DNA from: Spirochaetales bacterium
GTDB taxonomy: Bacteria; Spirochaetota; Spirochaetia; Sphaerochaetales; Sphaerochaetaceae
Length of the DNA stretch: 13,095 nucleotides
Assembly: GCA_022771185.1 (NCBI GenBank)
Contig: JALFCJ010000210.1
Span: forward strand, 1-13,095
Reading direction: 5' to 3'
Position numbers and translations under genes: made by a program
The notes under the pieces: generated by a model
Database searches by the model: none
Told to the model about the DNA's origin: nothing
What the model saw: the letters and a program-made list of their open reading frames with translations, nothing else
In this document: positions 4,686 to 13,095 of the stretch, in pieces
Numbering within the stretch: the stretch's first letter is position 1
Layout of the letters: every line of letters starts with the position of its first letter

Positions 4686-7600
4686 ATGGCCGGAAACGGT
4701 AAAGAATTTGAGAGAGTCAACATTGGATCCGAAGTACTCAACGAGTACCCTGTTCCAAATCTTGTGGAGATACAGACATCCTCTTACAAGGATTTTCTGC
4801 AACTTGACAAAATCATGAACGGGCAAGAGCCGGACGAAGAACTGGGACTCGAACACCTTTTTAGGACATACTTCCCAATCGAGTCTCCCAATCATGAGAT
4901 GAAAATTGAGTATGCTGGATATAGTGTAGATCCTAATGATGTCTATGCAATGAAGTCCGAAACAGAATGTAAGCGAAAGGGTTCTACATTCGGTGTTCCT
5001 GTAAAGGTAAAGATCAGACTCGAGAAACGTAACGGCGAGATTCAGGAGAAGGAAATCTTCTTCGGTGAATTCCCTGTTATGACAGATCGTGGTACCTTCA
5101 TCATCAACGGTTCTGAGAGAGTCATCGTTTCTTCTATTGTAAGAAGCCCTGGCGTCATCTTTAAGAACATGAACAAGAAGGGACAGAAGAGCTCACTCTT
5201 TACAGCAAACCTCTATCCTTACCTTGGATCAATGCTTTCTTTCGTATTTGAAAGAACAAACGTTGATGATAAGGAAAATAAGATTGACTTCTCTATAGAC
5301 TCATCTGACGAGAACAAGAAGGCTAAGGAAGTCATGATCTATGCTGCAGCCCATAACATCATCTACGCTACTTCTCCAAGAAGTAAGGATGATACACAGT
5401 CATTCAAGAAGATCGCTATCCCTGTAACCTTCTTTATGAGAATGCTGGGTTTGGATACAAGAGATAAGATTGTATCTCAGTTCTACTCATCAGAGCTTAT
5501 CGACACGGAGACATATGATGGCCACTATCCACGTTTCTTGTATAAAGATGTAAAGAAAGATGGCAGAACAGCTTGGTGTGCAGGCGATGAAGTCCAGGCT
5601 TTGGATCTTCAGGAAATGGCTGCAATGGGAATCAAGGATATTGAAGTCGTCGATACAGAAGAGACTAACCTTGACGACCTTCCTGCTATGGCTATCTTGA
5701 AGACTCTCCAGCAGGAAAGAATCCTTATTTATCGTGTTCTTTTGGGTGATGTATCCGCTCTCAACAAGAGAGCCCTCACTTTGGATAAAGAGAAGTGGGA
5801 GAACGTCCAGAGAATATATAGGGAAGAGGGAAAGGAATTCAGAGACCTCTATCTTTCATATGTTGCTGAAAAGTGGAAGACATTCCTTCCTCAGCACATC
5901 AGAACTAATACTTCTGATTATGACAGAGTCCTTACATACTATCAGGAATTCTTCAGAGACAAGAATCGTTACGATTTCTCAAAGATCGGTAGATATAAGC
6001 TCAACAAGAAATTCTTCGGTATGGACGAAGATAAGTACATTAAAGAGACAACTCTCACTATCGAAGATGTAATCCAGACATCCAGAATGATCATGGACTT
6101 CGGTGATGGTAAGTTTGGAAAGGATGATGAAGACTCCCTTGGAAACAGAAGAGTCAGAACTGTAAGAGAGCTTCTTGAAAACAGCCTTGCTGATGCCTTC
6201 AGTAAGATGGTAAAGGCAGCAAAAGACAAGATGAACATTTCTGAAGATGATGTAAAGCCTCAGGATATCATCTCTATCAAGCCTATTATCGGTACTGTAA
6301 GAGAGTTCTTCGGTTCATCTCAGCTTTCACAGTTCATGGACCAGGTAAACCCACTTGCAGAGCTTACTCATAAGAGAAGAATTAGTGCTATCGGTCCAAA
6401 GGGTGGTATCAAGAGAGATAACGCAAGACAGCTGTTTGACGTCAGAGACGTAAACTACACTCACTACGGTAAGATTTGTCCTATTGAAACACCTGAAGGT
6501 GGAAACATCGGTCTTATCCTTACTCTTGCAAACTATGCAAAGATCAATGAGTTCGGTTTTATCGAGACACCATATAGAAAGGTTCTGGACGGTGTAGTTA
6601 CAGATGACTGCCAGTATCTTGATGTAAACGATGAAGAGAAGGCAAAGATCGCTCAGGGTAACGCTTATGTAGAAAAGAACGATAAGGGTGAATTCGTTCT
6701 TAAGGGAGATGTTTCTGTAAGAGCTATGCAGGACTACTCCACAGCTTCTCCAAGCGATATTGACTGGATGGATGTATCTCCTAAGCAGGTAGTATCTGTT
6801 GCAGCTTCCCTCATTCCGTTCCTTGAACATGACGACGCAAACAGAGCCCTCATGGGATCAAACATGCAGCGTCAGGCAGTTCCTCTCGTATTCCCTGAGA
6901 CTCCAAGAGTCGGTACAGGTATGGAAAAGAGAACAGCTTATGACTCATGTATCATGGTAAAGGCTAGAAGAGCAGGTGAGGTTGTATATGTTTCCAGCGT
7001 TGCAATCAAGGTCAAACCTAATAAGCCTTCAGTTCCAAATGAGCTTGATGTCTATGAGCTTAGAAAATATGAGATCACAAACCAGGATTCCTGTATGAAC
7101 CAGAGACCACTTGTAAATGTGGGCGATAAGGTTGAGAAGGGTTCTGTCCTCGCAGACGGACCAAGTACAGATCATGGTGAGCTTGCCCTCGGTAGAAACA
7201 TTCTCGTCGGATTCGTTCCATGGAATGGTTATAACTACGAAGACGCCGTCCTTATCAGCGAGCGTGTTGTAAGTGAAGATATCTACACTTCAATCCATAT
7301 TAAGGAATATGAAGTGGATAGAAAGGAAACTAAGCTTGGTGAAGAGAGATTCTCAAGAGACCTCCCTAACACAAGTGACAGAGCTGTCGAACACTTGGAT
7401 AGCGACGGTATCGTATGCATCGGTACATATGTAAGATCCGGTGATATCCTTGTTGGTAAGACAACACCAAAGACAGAGACAGAGAATACTCCTGAACAGA
7501 AGCTTCTCAACTCAATCTTCGGTGAAAAGTCAAAGGATACAAGAAACGCTTCTCTTGTTGTTCCTCATGGTGTCGAAGGAACTGTAATCGATATCCAGAG

Positions 7601-8441
7601 AATTACAAAGAAGGAAGAGCTTGCTCCAGGTTCACTTGAGACAGTAAAAGTCTATATCGCTACAAAGAGAAAGCTTAAGCAGGGCGATAAGATGGCTGGT
7701 AGACATGGAAACAAGGGTGTCGTATCTAGAGTACTCCCTCAGGAAGATATGCCATACATGGAAGACGGTACACCACTTGATGTATGTCTCAACCCGCTTG
7801 GCGTTCCTTCTCGTATGAACATCGGTCAGCTTATGGAGACTCAGCTTGGTTGGGCAGCTGTAAAGAATGATATCTGGTATAAGACTCCTGTATTCCAGTC
7901 TGCAACAATGGAGCAGATTGAGAATGAGATGGTTAAGGCTGGTCTTCCAAAAGACAGTAAAGTAACTCTCTACGATGGAAGAACAGGCGTTCCATTCGTC
8001 AACAAGGTATTCTGTGGATATATCTACTATCTCAAGCTCCATCACCTTGTAGACGATAAGATGCATGCCAGAGCAACCGGTCCATACTCATTGGTTACTC
8101 AGCAGCCTCTTGGTGGTAAGGCTATGTTCGGTGGTCAGAGACTTGGAGAAATGGAAGTCTGGGCATTCGAGGCATATGGTGCTGCAAATAACCTTCAGGA
8201 ACTTCTCACAGTCAAGTCTGATGATATGAAGGGAAGAGTCAACATCTACCAGTCTATCGTCAAGGGCGAGCCAGCAGAACAGCCTGATGATCTTCCAGAA
8301 GGCTACAAGGTTCTTTGTCAGGGACTTAGAGGTCTTGCATTGGATCTTGCTGCATATGATGAAAATGGAAATCTCATTCCTCTTACAGAGAGAGACAAAG
8401 AGATTATCAATAAGAAAGAAAAGGAAAAGAACAACCAGTAG
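4686..8441 (+). CDS. rpoB: DNA-directed RNA polymerase subunit beta
   Basis: A 1251-residue beta subunit, half of the RNA polymerase active-site cleft. It starts MAGNGKEFERVNIGSEVLNE. It has the RGTFIINGSERVIVSS segment, the rifampicin-pocket stretch SSQLSQFMDQVNPLAELTHK followed by RRIS with S567 (E. coli Ser531), and CPIETPEGGNIGLI. GDKMAGRHGNKG gives active-site lysines K1002 and K1010 (E. coli K1065, K1073). The C-terminal GGQRLGEMEVWAFEAYGA packs on beta prime. Oddities are about 52 extra residues between positions 350 and 428 and a changed fork-loop stretch at 571-585. The ATG at 4686 follows GGAGG (4672-4676); the frame is open back to 4590, but that region is structured spacer. rpoC starts 10 bases after the stop. 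Confidence 0.98.
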   Translation: MAGNGKEFERVNIGSEVLNEYPVPNLVEIQTSSYKDFLQLDKIMNGQEPDEELGLEHLFRTYFPIESPNHEMKIEYAGYSVDPNDVYAMKSETECKRKGSTFGVPVKVKIRLEKRNGEIQEKEIFFGEFPVMTDRGTFIINGSERVIVSSIVRSPGVIFKNMNKKGQKSSLFTANLYPYLGSMLSFVFERTNVDDKENKIDFSIDSSDENKKAKEVMIYAAAHNIIYATSPRSKDDTQSFKKIAIPVTFFMRMLGLDTRDKIVSQFYSSELIDTETYDGHYPRFLYKDVKKDGRTAWCAGDEVQALDLQEMAAMGIKDIEVVDTEETNLDDLPAMAILKTLQQERILIYRVLLGDVSALNKRALTLDKEKWENVQRIYREEGKEFRDLYLSYVAEKWKTFLPQHIRTNTSDYDRVLTYYQEFFRDKNRYDFSKIGRYKLNKKFFGMDEDKYIKETTLTIEDVIQTSRMIMDFGDGKFGKDDEDSLGNRRVRTVRELLENSLADAFSKMVKAAKDKMNISEDDVKPQDIISIKPIIGTVREFFGSSQLSQFMDQVNPLAELTHKRRISAIGPKGGIKRDNARQLFDVRDVNYTHYGKICPIETPEGGNIGLILTLANYAKINEFGFIETPYRKVLDGVVTDDCQYLDVNDEEKAKIAQGNAYVEKNDKGEFVLKGDVSVRAMQDYSTASPSDIDWMDVSPKQVVSVAASLIPFLEHDDANRALMGSNMQRQAVPLVFPETPRVGTGMEKRTAYDSCIMVKARRAGEVVYVSSVAIKVKPNKPSVPNELDVYELRKYEITNQDSCMNQRPLVNVGDKVEKGSVLADGPSTDHGELALGRNILVGFVPWNGYNYEDAVLISERVVSEDIYTSIHIKEYEVDRKETKLGEERFSRDLPNTSDRAVEHLDSDGIVCIGTYVRSGDILVGKTTPKTETENTPEQKLLNSIFGEKSKDTRNASLVVPHGVEGTVIDIQRITKKEELAPGSLETVKVYIATKRKLKQGDKMAGRHGNKGVVSRVLPQEDMPYMEDGTPLDVCLNPLGVPSRMNIGQLMETQLGWAAVKNDIWYKTPVFQSATMEQIENEMVKAGLPKDSKVTLYDGRTGVPFVNKVFCGYIYYLKLHHLVDDKMHARATGPYSLVTQQPLGGKAMFGGQRLGEMEVWAFEAYGAANNLQELLTVKSDDMKGRVNIYQSIVKGEPAEQPDDLPEGYKVLCQGLRGLALDLAAYDENGNLIPLTERDKEIINKKEKEKNNQ

Positions 8442-8451
8442 GAGGTAAGGG

Positions 8452-11400
8452 ATGAGCGATACACATGACATCAATACACTTAGAATAAAGATTGCATCCC
8501 CGGAACAGATTCTCGACTGGTCCTATGGTGAAGTAAAGAAGCCAGAAACAATCAATTACCGCTCTCTTAGACCAGAGCGGGATGGATTGTTCTGTGAGCG
8601 TATTTTCGGAACCACAAGAGACTGGGAGTGCTGGTGCGGAAAGTTCAAGAGCAAAAGATATAAGGGAACAATTTGCGAACGCTGTGGCGTCGAGGTTACG
8701 GAAAAGAAGGTGAGAAGAGAGAGATGCGGACACATTAATCTTGCAACTCCTGTAGCTCACGTTTGGTTCTACAAGTCACAGCCATCTATCATGAGCTATC
8801 TCTTGGAGATGAAGAAGGCTGATTTTAACTCTATCTTCAAGTATGAGTCTTATGTGGTCATCGATCCAGGTCAGGTGGACGGTCTTGTAAAGGGACAGGT
8901 CCTTTCGGAGCCTGAGTATGATGAACTCATCGTCAAGTATGGTGAAGATTCATTTAAGGCAGGAATGGGTGCAGAGGCCATTTATGAACTTTTGAAAGGT
9001 CTTGATCTTGTAGAATTAAGAGATAGAAATAAAAAGAACCTTGAAGAAATAATCAGAAAGAGCGGAAAGACAGATAGCGGCGAAGCAAAGAAGGCTGCAT
9101 CTGTAATCAAGTACTGCTCTTGGTTCCTGGACTCTGGTAACAAGCCTGAGTGGATGATCCTCACAGTTCTTCCTGTAATTCCACCAGACCTCAGACCTAT
9201 GGTTCAGCTCGACGGTGGTAGATTTGCTACAACTGACCTTAACGAACTCTATAGAAGAGTCATCAATAGAAATAACCGTCTTCAGCGTCTGATTTCTATT
9301 CAGGCTCCAGACATTATTGTCAGAAACGAGAAGAGAATGCTTCAGGAAGCTGTCGATTGCCTCTTGGACAATGGTAAGGTCGAAAATCCTGCTAAGGGTG
9401 CTTCTAAGAGAGATCTTAAGTCTCTTGCAGACCAGCTTAAAGGTAAGCAGGGTAGATTTAGACAGAACCTTCTCGGTAAGCGTGTAGACTACTCTGGTCG
9501 TTCTGTAATCGTCGTCGGACCAGAATTGAAGATGCACCAGTGTGGTGTCCCTTCTCTTATGGCTCTGGAACTCTTTAAGCCATTCCTTATCAGAAGACTC
9601 CACGACAATGGAACAGCTCCAAACGTCAAGAAGGCAAAAGCTATGGTCGAAGAGGGGGCTCCAGAAGTATGGAGCATCCTCGATGATGTAGTAAAAGAGC
9701 ATCCTGTAATGCTCAACAGAGCTCCTACACTCCACCGTCTTGGATTCCAGGCATTTGAGCCAGTACTTGTAGATGGAAAGGCATTGAAGCTTCATCCACT
9801 TGTTTGTCACGCATTCAACGCTGACTTCGACGGTGACCAGATGGCTATCCACGTTCCACTCTCAGAAGCTGCACAGCTTGAGTGTTGGACACTTATGCTC
9901 TCTACGACAAACCTTTTGGACCCTGCAAACGGTAAGCCTATCGCTTATCCTTCACAGGACATGGTCCTTGGTATCTACTACCTCACAAAGGAAAGATTCG
10001 ACCTTGATAGAAAAGAGAAGAGGAAGCACTTTGAGTCTATTGCAGAAATCGAAGCCGCAATTGATGCTAACAGTGTTTCTTATAACGAAAAGATCTACTA
10101 TCGTCTCAAGAAAGGTCTCGTAGTTGTAGATGAAAAGGGCAATAGAACAGTATCTGACGGAGTCGCTTGGACAGAAACAACTCCAGGAAGAATCATCTTC
10201 AACTCTTCTATCCCACTTGGTGTTCCTTTCCAGAACTACTGCCTTGGCGATAAGCAGCTCAAGAAACTTATCACAGAGACTCTCGATCACGAGAAGCCAT
10301 CTGTTGCTGTAGAGCTTTTGGACAGCGTAAAGGATCTTGGATATAAGTATGCAACAATCTTTGGTGCTACTATCGGTCTCTCTGACATGATCGTTCCAGA
10401 AGGAAAGAAAGATCTTATTAGAAAGGCAGAGGAAGAAGAAGCTCACATTAAGAAGCAGCTTCTTGCAGGTACAATCTCCGAAGAAGAGAAGAAGAGTAAG
10501 GTCATCTCACTCTGGAACAGCACAAAGAATGAACTTACAGATCTCCTGATGAAAGAGATGAAGGAAGACCAGCATGGATTTAACCCATTGTTCATGATGG
10601 CTGACTCAGGAGCTAGAGGATCCTCAAAGCAGATTTCTCAGCTTGGTGCCATGAGAGGTATCATGACAAAGCCAAATGGTGATAACATCGAGCTCCCTGT
10701 AAAGTCAAACTTCAAGGAAGGTCTTTCTATCATCGAGTTCTTCTTCTCCTCAAACGGTGCAAGAAAGGGTCTTACAGATACTGCTCTTAAGACAGCTCGT
10801 GCAGGATATCTTACAAGAAAGCTTGTCGATGTCGCGCAGGATGTCGTCGTTACAATGGAAGATTGCCATACAATCAACGGTATTTGGGTATCTGCAGATG
10901 CATCCAAGAACGAAACTCTCCAGAGTAAAATTGCCGGTGCCTTCCCTGTAGATGATATCCTCCATCCATTCTTGAAGGATGAAGAAGGTCACCCTGTCGT
11001 TCTTGCAAAGGCTAACGAGCTCATTACTAATGATATCGCTGCAAAGATTGAAGACGCTGGTGTTGAGAAGGTTCTCATCAGAAGTGTTCTCACTTGTGAA
11101 GCAGACCACGGTGTATGTAAGAAGTGTTATGGTAGAAACTATGCAACTAACAAGACTGTAGAAATCGGTGAAGCAGTCGGTGTCGTAGCCGCTCAGTCTA
11201 TCGGTCAGCCTGGTACTCAGCTTACCATGAGAACCTTCCATGCCGGTGGTATTGCTACTGTATCTTCAAACGAAAAGACATTCTCTTATCCTATTATTAT
11301 TGATGGAATCAACGCTGCTCGTTATGTAATCAATCAGGAAGGAAAGAGAGTATTCCCACGTAAGAGCCGCTTTACAGCTACAAAGGTTTTGGAAGAGATT

Positions 11401-12867
11401 ACTGGAAAGTATTCTGAGCTTCTTGTCAAAGACGGAGAGAACGTCGGTAAGGGATATCCGTTCTATAAGGACCTCATCGGTAACGAAGTCATTGCAAAGT
11501 ACAATGGTAAGCTCATTGAACTTAATGGCAGAACTTTTGTCATCGGAGCTGTAACTGAAGTCGAAATTCCTGTAGGTGCAACACTTGCCGATGCAACAGA
11601 TAATGGTTCTGTAATCCCAGCTGATGAAGTTGTCTTCAAGTTCGACCCATTCAACGAACTTATCATTGCAGAAGAAGACAGCAAGATCGTCGAGATGAGA
11701 GACTTCGTAGCTAGAAAGAGCTACTTGGTCGTTGAGAACCATGCTTCCGGAGTAAAGGAATGGCATACAGTATCTAGAGACAAGCTTGGTAAGTATAACC
11801 CGACTGTAGTCGTAGAACTCTCCGATGGTACAAGAAAGGAATATACTGTACTTGGTGGATCAACAATGCACTTCCAGGATGTCGGACAGATCATCAAAGC
11901 TGGTGATGTCATTGCATCTGCTCCTAAGGAAGACGCTTCAAAGTCAAAGGATATTGCCGGTGGTCTTCCATTGGTTAACTCACTCTTTGATGCAACAAAG
12001 ACAGCTACTGAGAACTACAATGTCATTGCACATGTCTCAGGTAAGGTCGAAAGTATTAAGGTTGAGAAGGGATATGCAAAGATCACTATTGTCGACAAGC
12101 TTGCTGATATCTATCCAGAAGAAGCTCAGGACAAGAAGAAGTTCAGACATATCCATAAGGTTCCTACACAGGGTATCGTCCTCCTCGTCAGAGAGGGTGA
12201 TGAAGTCCAGTGCGGCGACAAGCTTTGCGATGCACAGGTCAACAGTAGGGAAGTCCTTACAGTACTTGGCGAGACATCAGTCCTTTCATTCCTTGTAAAG
12301 GCTATTCAGGACGTCTATCGTGAACAGGATATCGAAATCAACGAAAAGCATCTCTCAATCATCATTAGACAGATGCTGAGAACTGTTGAGATCGTAAGAA
12401 GCAACGATACAAAGTTCATAGTCAACCAGAAAGTGGACAAGATTGAGTTTATGAAGGAAAACGAGAGAGTAAAGGCAAACGGTCAGGTACCTGCAATCGG
12501 CAGACCATGCTTAAGCGGTGTATCCGATGCTGCAAGAAACAGCGAGTCCTTTATTTCCGGTGCTTCATTCGCTCATACTGTACAGACATTGACAGAAGCT
12601 GCAATAGCTGGTAAAACAGACGAGTTGAAGGGTCTTAAGGAGAACGTCATCATCGGCAAGCTTATTCCTGCTGGAACTGGATTTGTCGGATATAAAGACA
12701 TTGTCCTTACAGAAGATCAGAAGCTCCTCGAAGAACAGAAGATCAAAGATGCCACAAGAGAAAATGAAGTGACATACGATGACGACAATGACTACGAGGA
12801 ATTGGCAGAAATGAAGTCTGTGGGAGATGCTGCAGAAATTAGTGAGGCCATGATTGACGAAGAGTAG
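8452..12867 (+). CDS. rpoC: DNA-directed RNA polymerase subunit beta prime
   Basis: A 1471-residue beta-prime subunit carrying the catalytic magnesium site. Zinc site 1 is C60, C62, C75, C78 (CWCGK, then CERCG). The catalytic loop NADFDGDQM has D458, D460, D462. Zinc site 2 is C805, C882, C889, C892. The bridge helix and trigger loop region reads VVAAQSIGQPGTQLTMRTFH, ending with H930. About 230 residues then separate HAGG (930-933) from DIAGGLP (1167), an insertion like E. coli SI3 inside the trigger loop. The C-terminal domain has VQDVYREQDIEINEKH and LIPAGTGF, and the protein ends in a strongly acidic tail. GGAGG (8441-8445) precedes the ATG, and the gap to rpoB is 10 bases. The reading frame is intact. 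Confidence 0.98.
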   Translation: MSDTHDINTLRIKIASPEQILDWSYGEVKKPETINYRSLRPERDGLFCERIFGTTRDWECWCGKFKSKRYKGTICERCGVEVTEKKVRRERCGHINLATPVAHVWFYKSQPSIMSYLLEMKKADFNSIFKYESYVVIDPGQVDGLVKGQVLSEPEYDELIVKYGEDSFKAGMGAEAIYELLKGLDLVELRDRNKKNLEEIIRKSGKTDSGEAKKAASVIKYCSWFLDSGNKPEWMILTVLPVIPPDLRPMVQLDGGRFATTDLNELYRRVINRNNRLQRLISIQAPDIIVRNEKRMLQEAVDCLLDNGKVENPAKGASKRDLKSLADQLKGKQGRFRQNLLGKRVDYSGRSVIVVGPELKMHQCGVPSLMALELFKPFLIRRLHDNGTAPNVKKAKAMVEEGAPEVWSILDDVVKEHPVMLNRAPTLHRLGFQAFEPVLVDGKALKLHPLVCHAFNADFDGDQMAIHVPLSEAAQLECWTLMLSTTNLLDPANGKPIAYPSQDMVLGIYYLTKERFDLDRKEKRKHFESIAEIEAAIDANSVSYNEKIYYRLKKGLVVVDEKGNRTVSDGVAWTETTPGRIIFNSSIPLGVPFQNYCLGDKQLKKLITETLDHEKPSVAVELLDSVKDLGYKYATIFGATIGLSDMIVPEGKKDLIRKAEEEEAHIKKQLLAGTISEEEKKSKVISLWNSTKNELTDLLMKEMKEDQHGFNPLFMMADSGARGSSKQISQLGAMRGIMTKPNGDNIELPVKSNFKEGLSIIEFFFSSNGARKGLTDTALKTARAGYLTRKLVDVAQDVVVTMEDCHTINGIWVSADASKNETLQSKIAGAFPVDDILHPFLKDEEGHPVVLAKANELITNDIAAKIEDAGVEKVLIRSVLTCEADHGVCKKCYGRNYATNKTVEIGEAVGVVAAQSIGQPGTQLTMRTFHAGGIATVSSNEKTFSYPIIIDGINAARYVINQEGKRVFPRKSRFTATKVLEEITGKYSELLVKDGENVGKGYPFYKDLIGNEVIAKYNGKLIELNGRTFVIGAVTEVEIPVGATLADATDNGSVIPADEVVFKFDPFNELIIAEEDSKIVEMRDFVARKSYLVVENHASGVKEWHTVSRDKLGKYNPTVVVELSDGTRKEYTVLGGSTMHFQDVGQIIKAGDVIASAPKEDASKSKDIAGGLPLVNSLFDATKTATENYNVIAHVSGKVESIKVEKGYAKITIVDKLADIYPEEAQDKKKFRHIHKVPTQGIVLLVREGDEVQCGDKLCDAQVNSREVLTVLGETSVLSFLVKAIQDVYREQDIEINEKHLSIIIRQMLRTVEIVRSNDTKFIVNQKVDKIEFMKENERVKANGQVPAIGRPCLSGVSDAARNSESFISGASFAHTVQTLTEAAIAGKTDELKGLKENVIIGKLIPAGTGFVGYKDIVLTEDQKLLEEQKIKDATRENEVTYDDDNDYEELAEMKSVGDAAEISEAMIDEE

Positions 12868-12980
12868 GCGCCTGTCGGCGCCCTCTCCGGGCCTTATCAG
12901 CAGTATCTCATGCTGACCACAGTTTTCAATAGATGTACCGCTTGTGCGGTATAGACCCCTTGGTGTGAGACGAGCGGGTC
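12867..12980 (+). promoter_or_regulatory. Array of four hairpins forming the rpsL leader
   Basis: Four perfect stems follow one another: GGCGCC-TGTC-GGCGCC (12867-12882, starting in the rpoC stop codon), TCAGCA/TGCTGA with an 8-base loop (12897-12916), TACCGC-TTGT-GCGGTA (12936-12951), and GACCC/GGGTC with a 17-base loop (12954-12980). None is followed by a U-run, so none is a standard terminator. The rpsL Shine-Dalgarno AAAGGAG lies eight bases after the last stem. The array may control or process the start of the S12-S7 (str) group; the stems are seen, the role is inferred. I saw no convincing promoter. Confidence 0.5.
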
Positions 12981-13004
12981 AAATAATAAAGGAGCGTCAA
13001 TAAG

Positions 13005-13095
13005 ATGCCTACAATTAATCAGCTAATTAGAAAGGGCAGGACTTCAACTACATCCAAGACAAAGTCCCCTGCTCTCGAGGGCTGTCCTCAGAAGA
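13005..13095 (+). CDS. rpsL: Small-subunit ribosomal protein uS12, N-terminal part (runs off the window)
   Basis: The first 30 codons read MPTINQLIRKGRTSTTSKTK then SPALEGCPQK, the unmistakable start of S12, a decoding-centre protein that affects accuracy and streptomycin response. The resistance-determining lysines lie beyond the window. AAAGGAG (12988-12994) gives the start. It would normally be followed by rpsG and the elongation factor genes, and its position after rpoC matches the layout I recall from T. pallidum. Confidence 0.96.
   Translation, partial: MPTINQLIRKGRTSTTSKTKSPALEGCPQK

Noticed and set aside
9016..9852. Minus-strand open frame of 278 codons opposite rpoC
   Set aside because: It lies wholly inside the coding sequence of rpoC, its product (Ser, Val and Cys-rich) resembles no family, and it has no ribosome-binding site; it is a by-product of codon bias.
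12867..12882. Rho-independent terminator after rpoC
   Set aside because: The GGCGCC stem is strong but is followed by CTCTCCGG, not a U-run, so it is treated as part of the rpsL leader.
1..13095. Mobile elements, CRISPR arrays, defence or toxin-antitoxin genes
   Set aside because: I looked for repeats with spacers, transposase or recombinase motifs and small gene pairs and saw none; the plus-strand genes are a tightly packed housekeeping cluster.

Overview
The window is a conserved translation and transcription locus from a bacterium that is most likely a spirochaete (Spirochaetota; possibly the Sphaerochaetaceae or Treponemataceae). This placement is an inference. It rests on the gene order rpmG, tRNA-Trp, secE, nusG, rplK-rplA-rplJ-rplL, rpoB, rpoC, rpsL, which I recall from Treponema pallidum, and on the look of the RpoB and RpoC proteins. 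Codon use is consistent across the genes (AGA-rich arginine, strong Shine-Dalgarno sites), and nothing suggests recent transfer.

Layout. Bases 1-782 hold the 5' part of a glycogen/maltodextrin phosphorylase gene on the minus strand, which uses a GTG start. Bases 783-1086 are a divergent intergenic region with two good tandem sigma-70 type promoters firing rightward (952-980 and 1026-1055) and several perfect inverted repeats. Everything from 1087 onward is on the plus strand: tRNA-Thr(GGU), rpmG (L33), tRNA-Trp(CCA), secE, nusG, a 159-base structured leader, rplK, rplA, rplJ, a short hairpin spacer, rplL, a 145-base structured spacer with a weak candidate promoter, rpoB, rpoC, a 137-base spacer with four hairpins, and the first 30 codons of rpsL.

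The genes work together. L33, L11, L1, L10 and L7/L12 are large-subunit proteins, and the last four build the L1 stalk and the factor-binding stalk. S12 is in the decoding centre, and the two tRNAs feed the same machine. SecE is part of the protein export channel. NusG couples RNA polymerase to ribosomes or to Rho. RpoB and RpoC form the catalytic core of RNA polymerase. Glycogen phosphorylase is a divergently transcribed neighbour in carbon storage and has no evident link.

I found no mobile element, CRISPR array, toxin-antitoxin pair, defence gene or unknown gene, and I do not think the window holds a new multi-gene system. What merits a second look is mostly RNA and promoter structure: nested palindromes on the upstream promoter, a 20-bp helix that would enclose tRNA-Trp, mutually exclusive stems upstream of rplK, a hairpin where L7/L12 output separates from L10, and hairpin arrays before rpoB and rpsL. 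Protein-level oddities are an extra stretch of about 50 residues in RpoB, a changed fork-loop segment beside the rifampicin pocket, a large insertion in the RpoC trigger loop, and an L33 zinc ribbon lacking its fourth cysteine.
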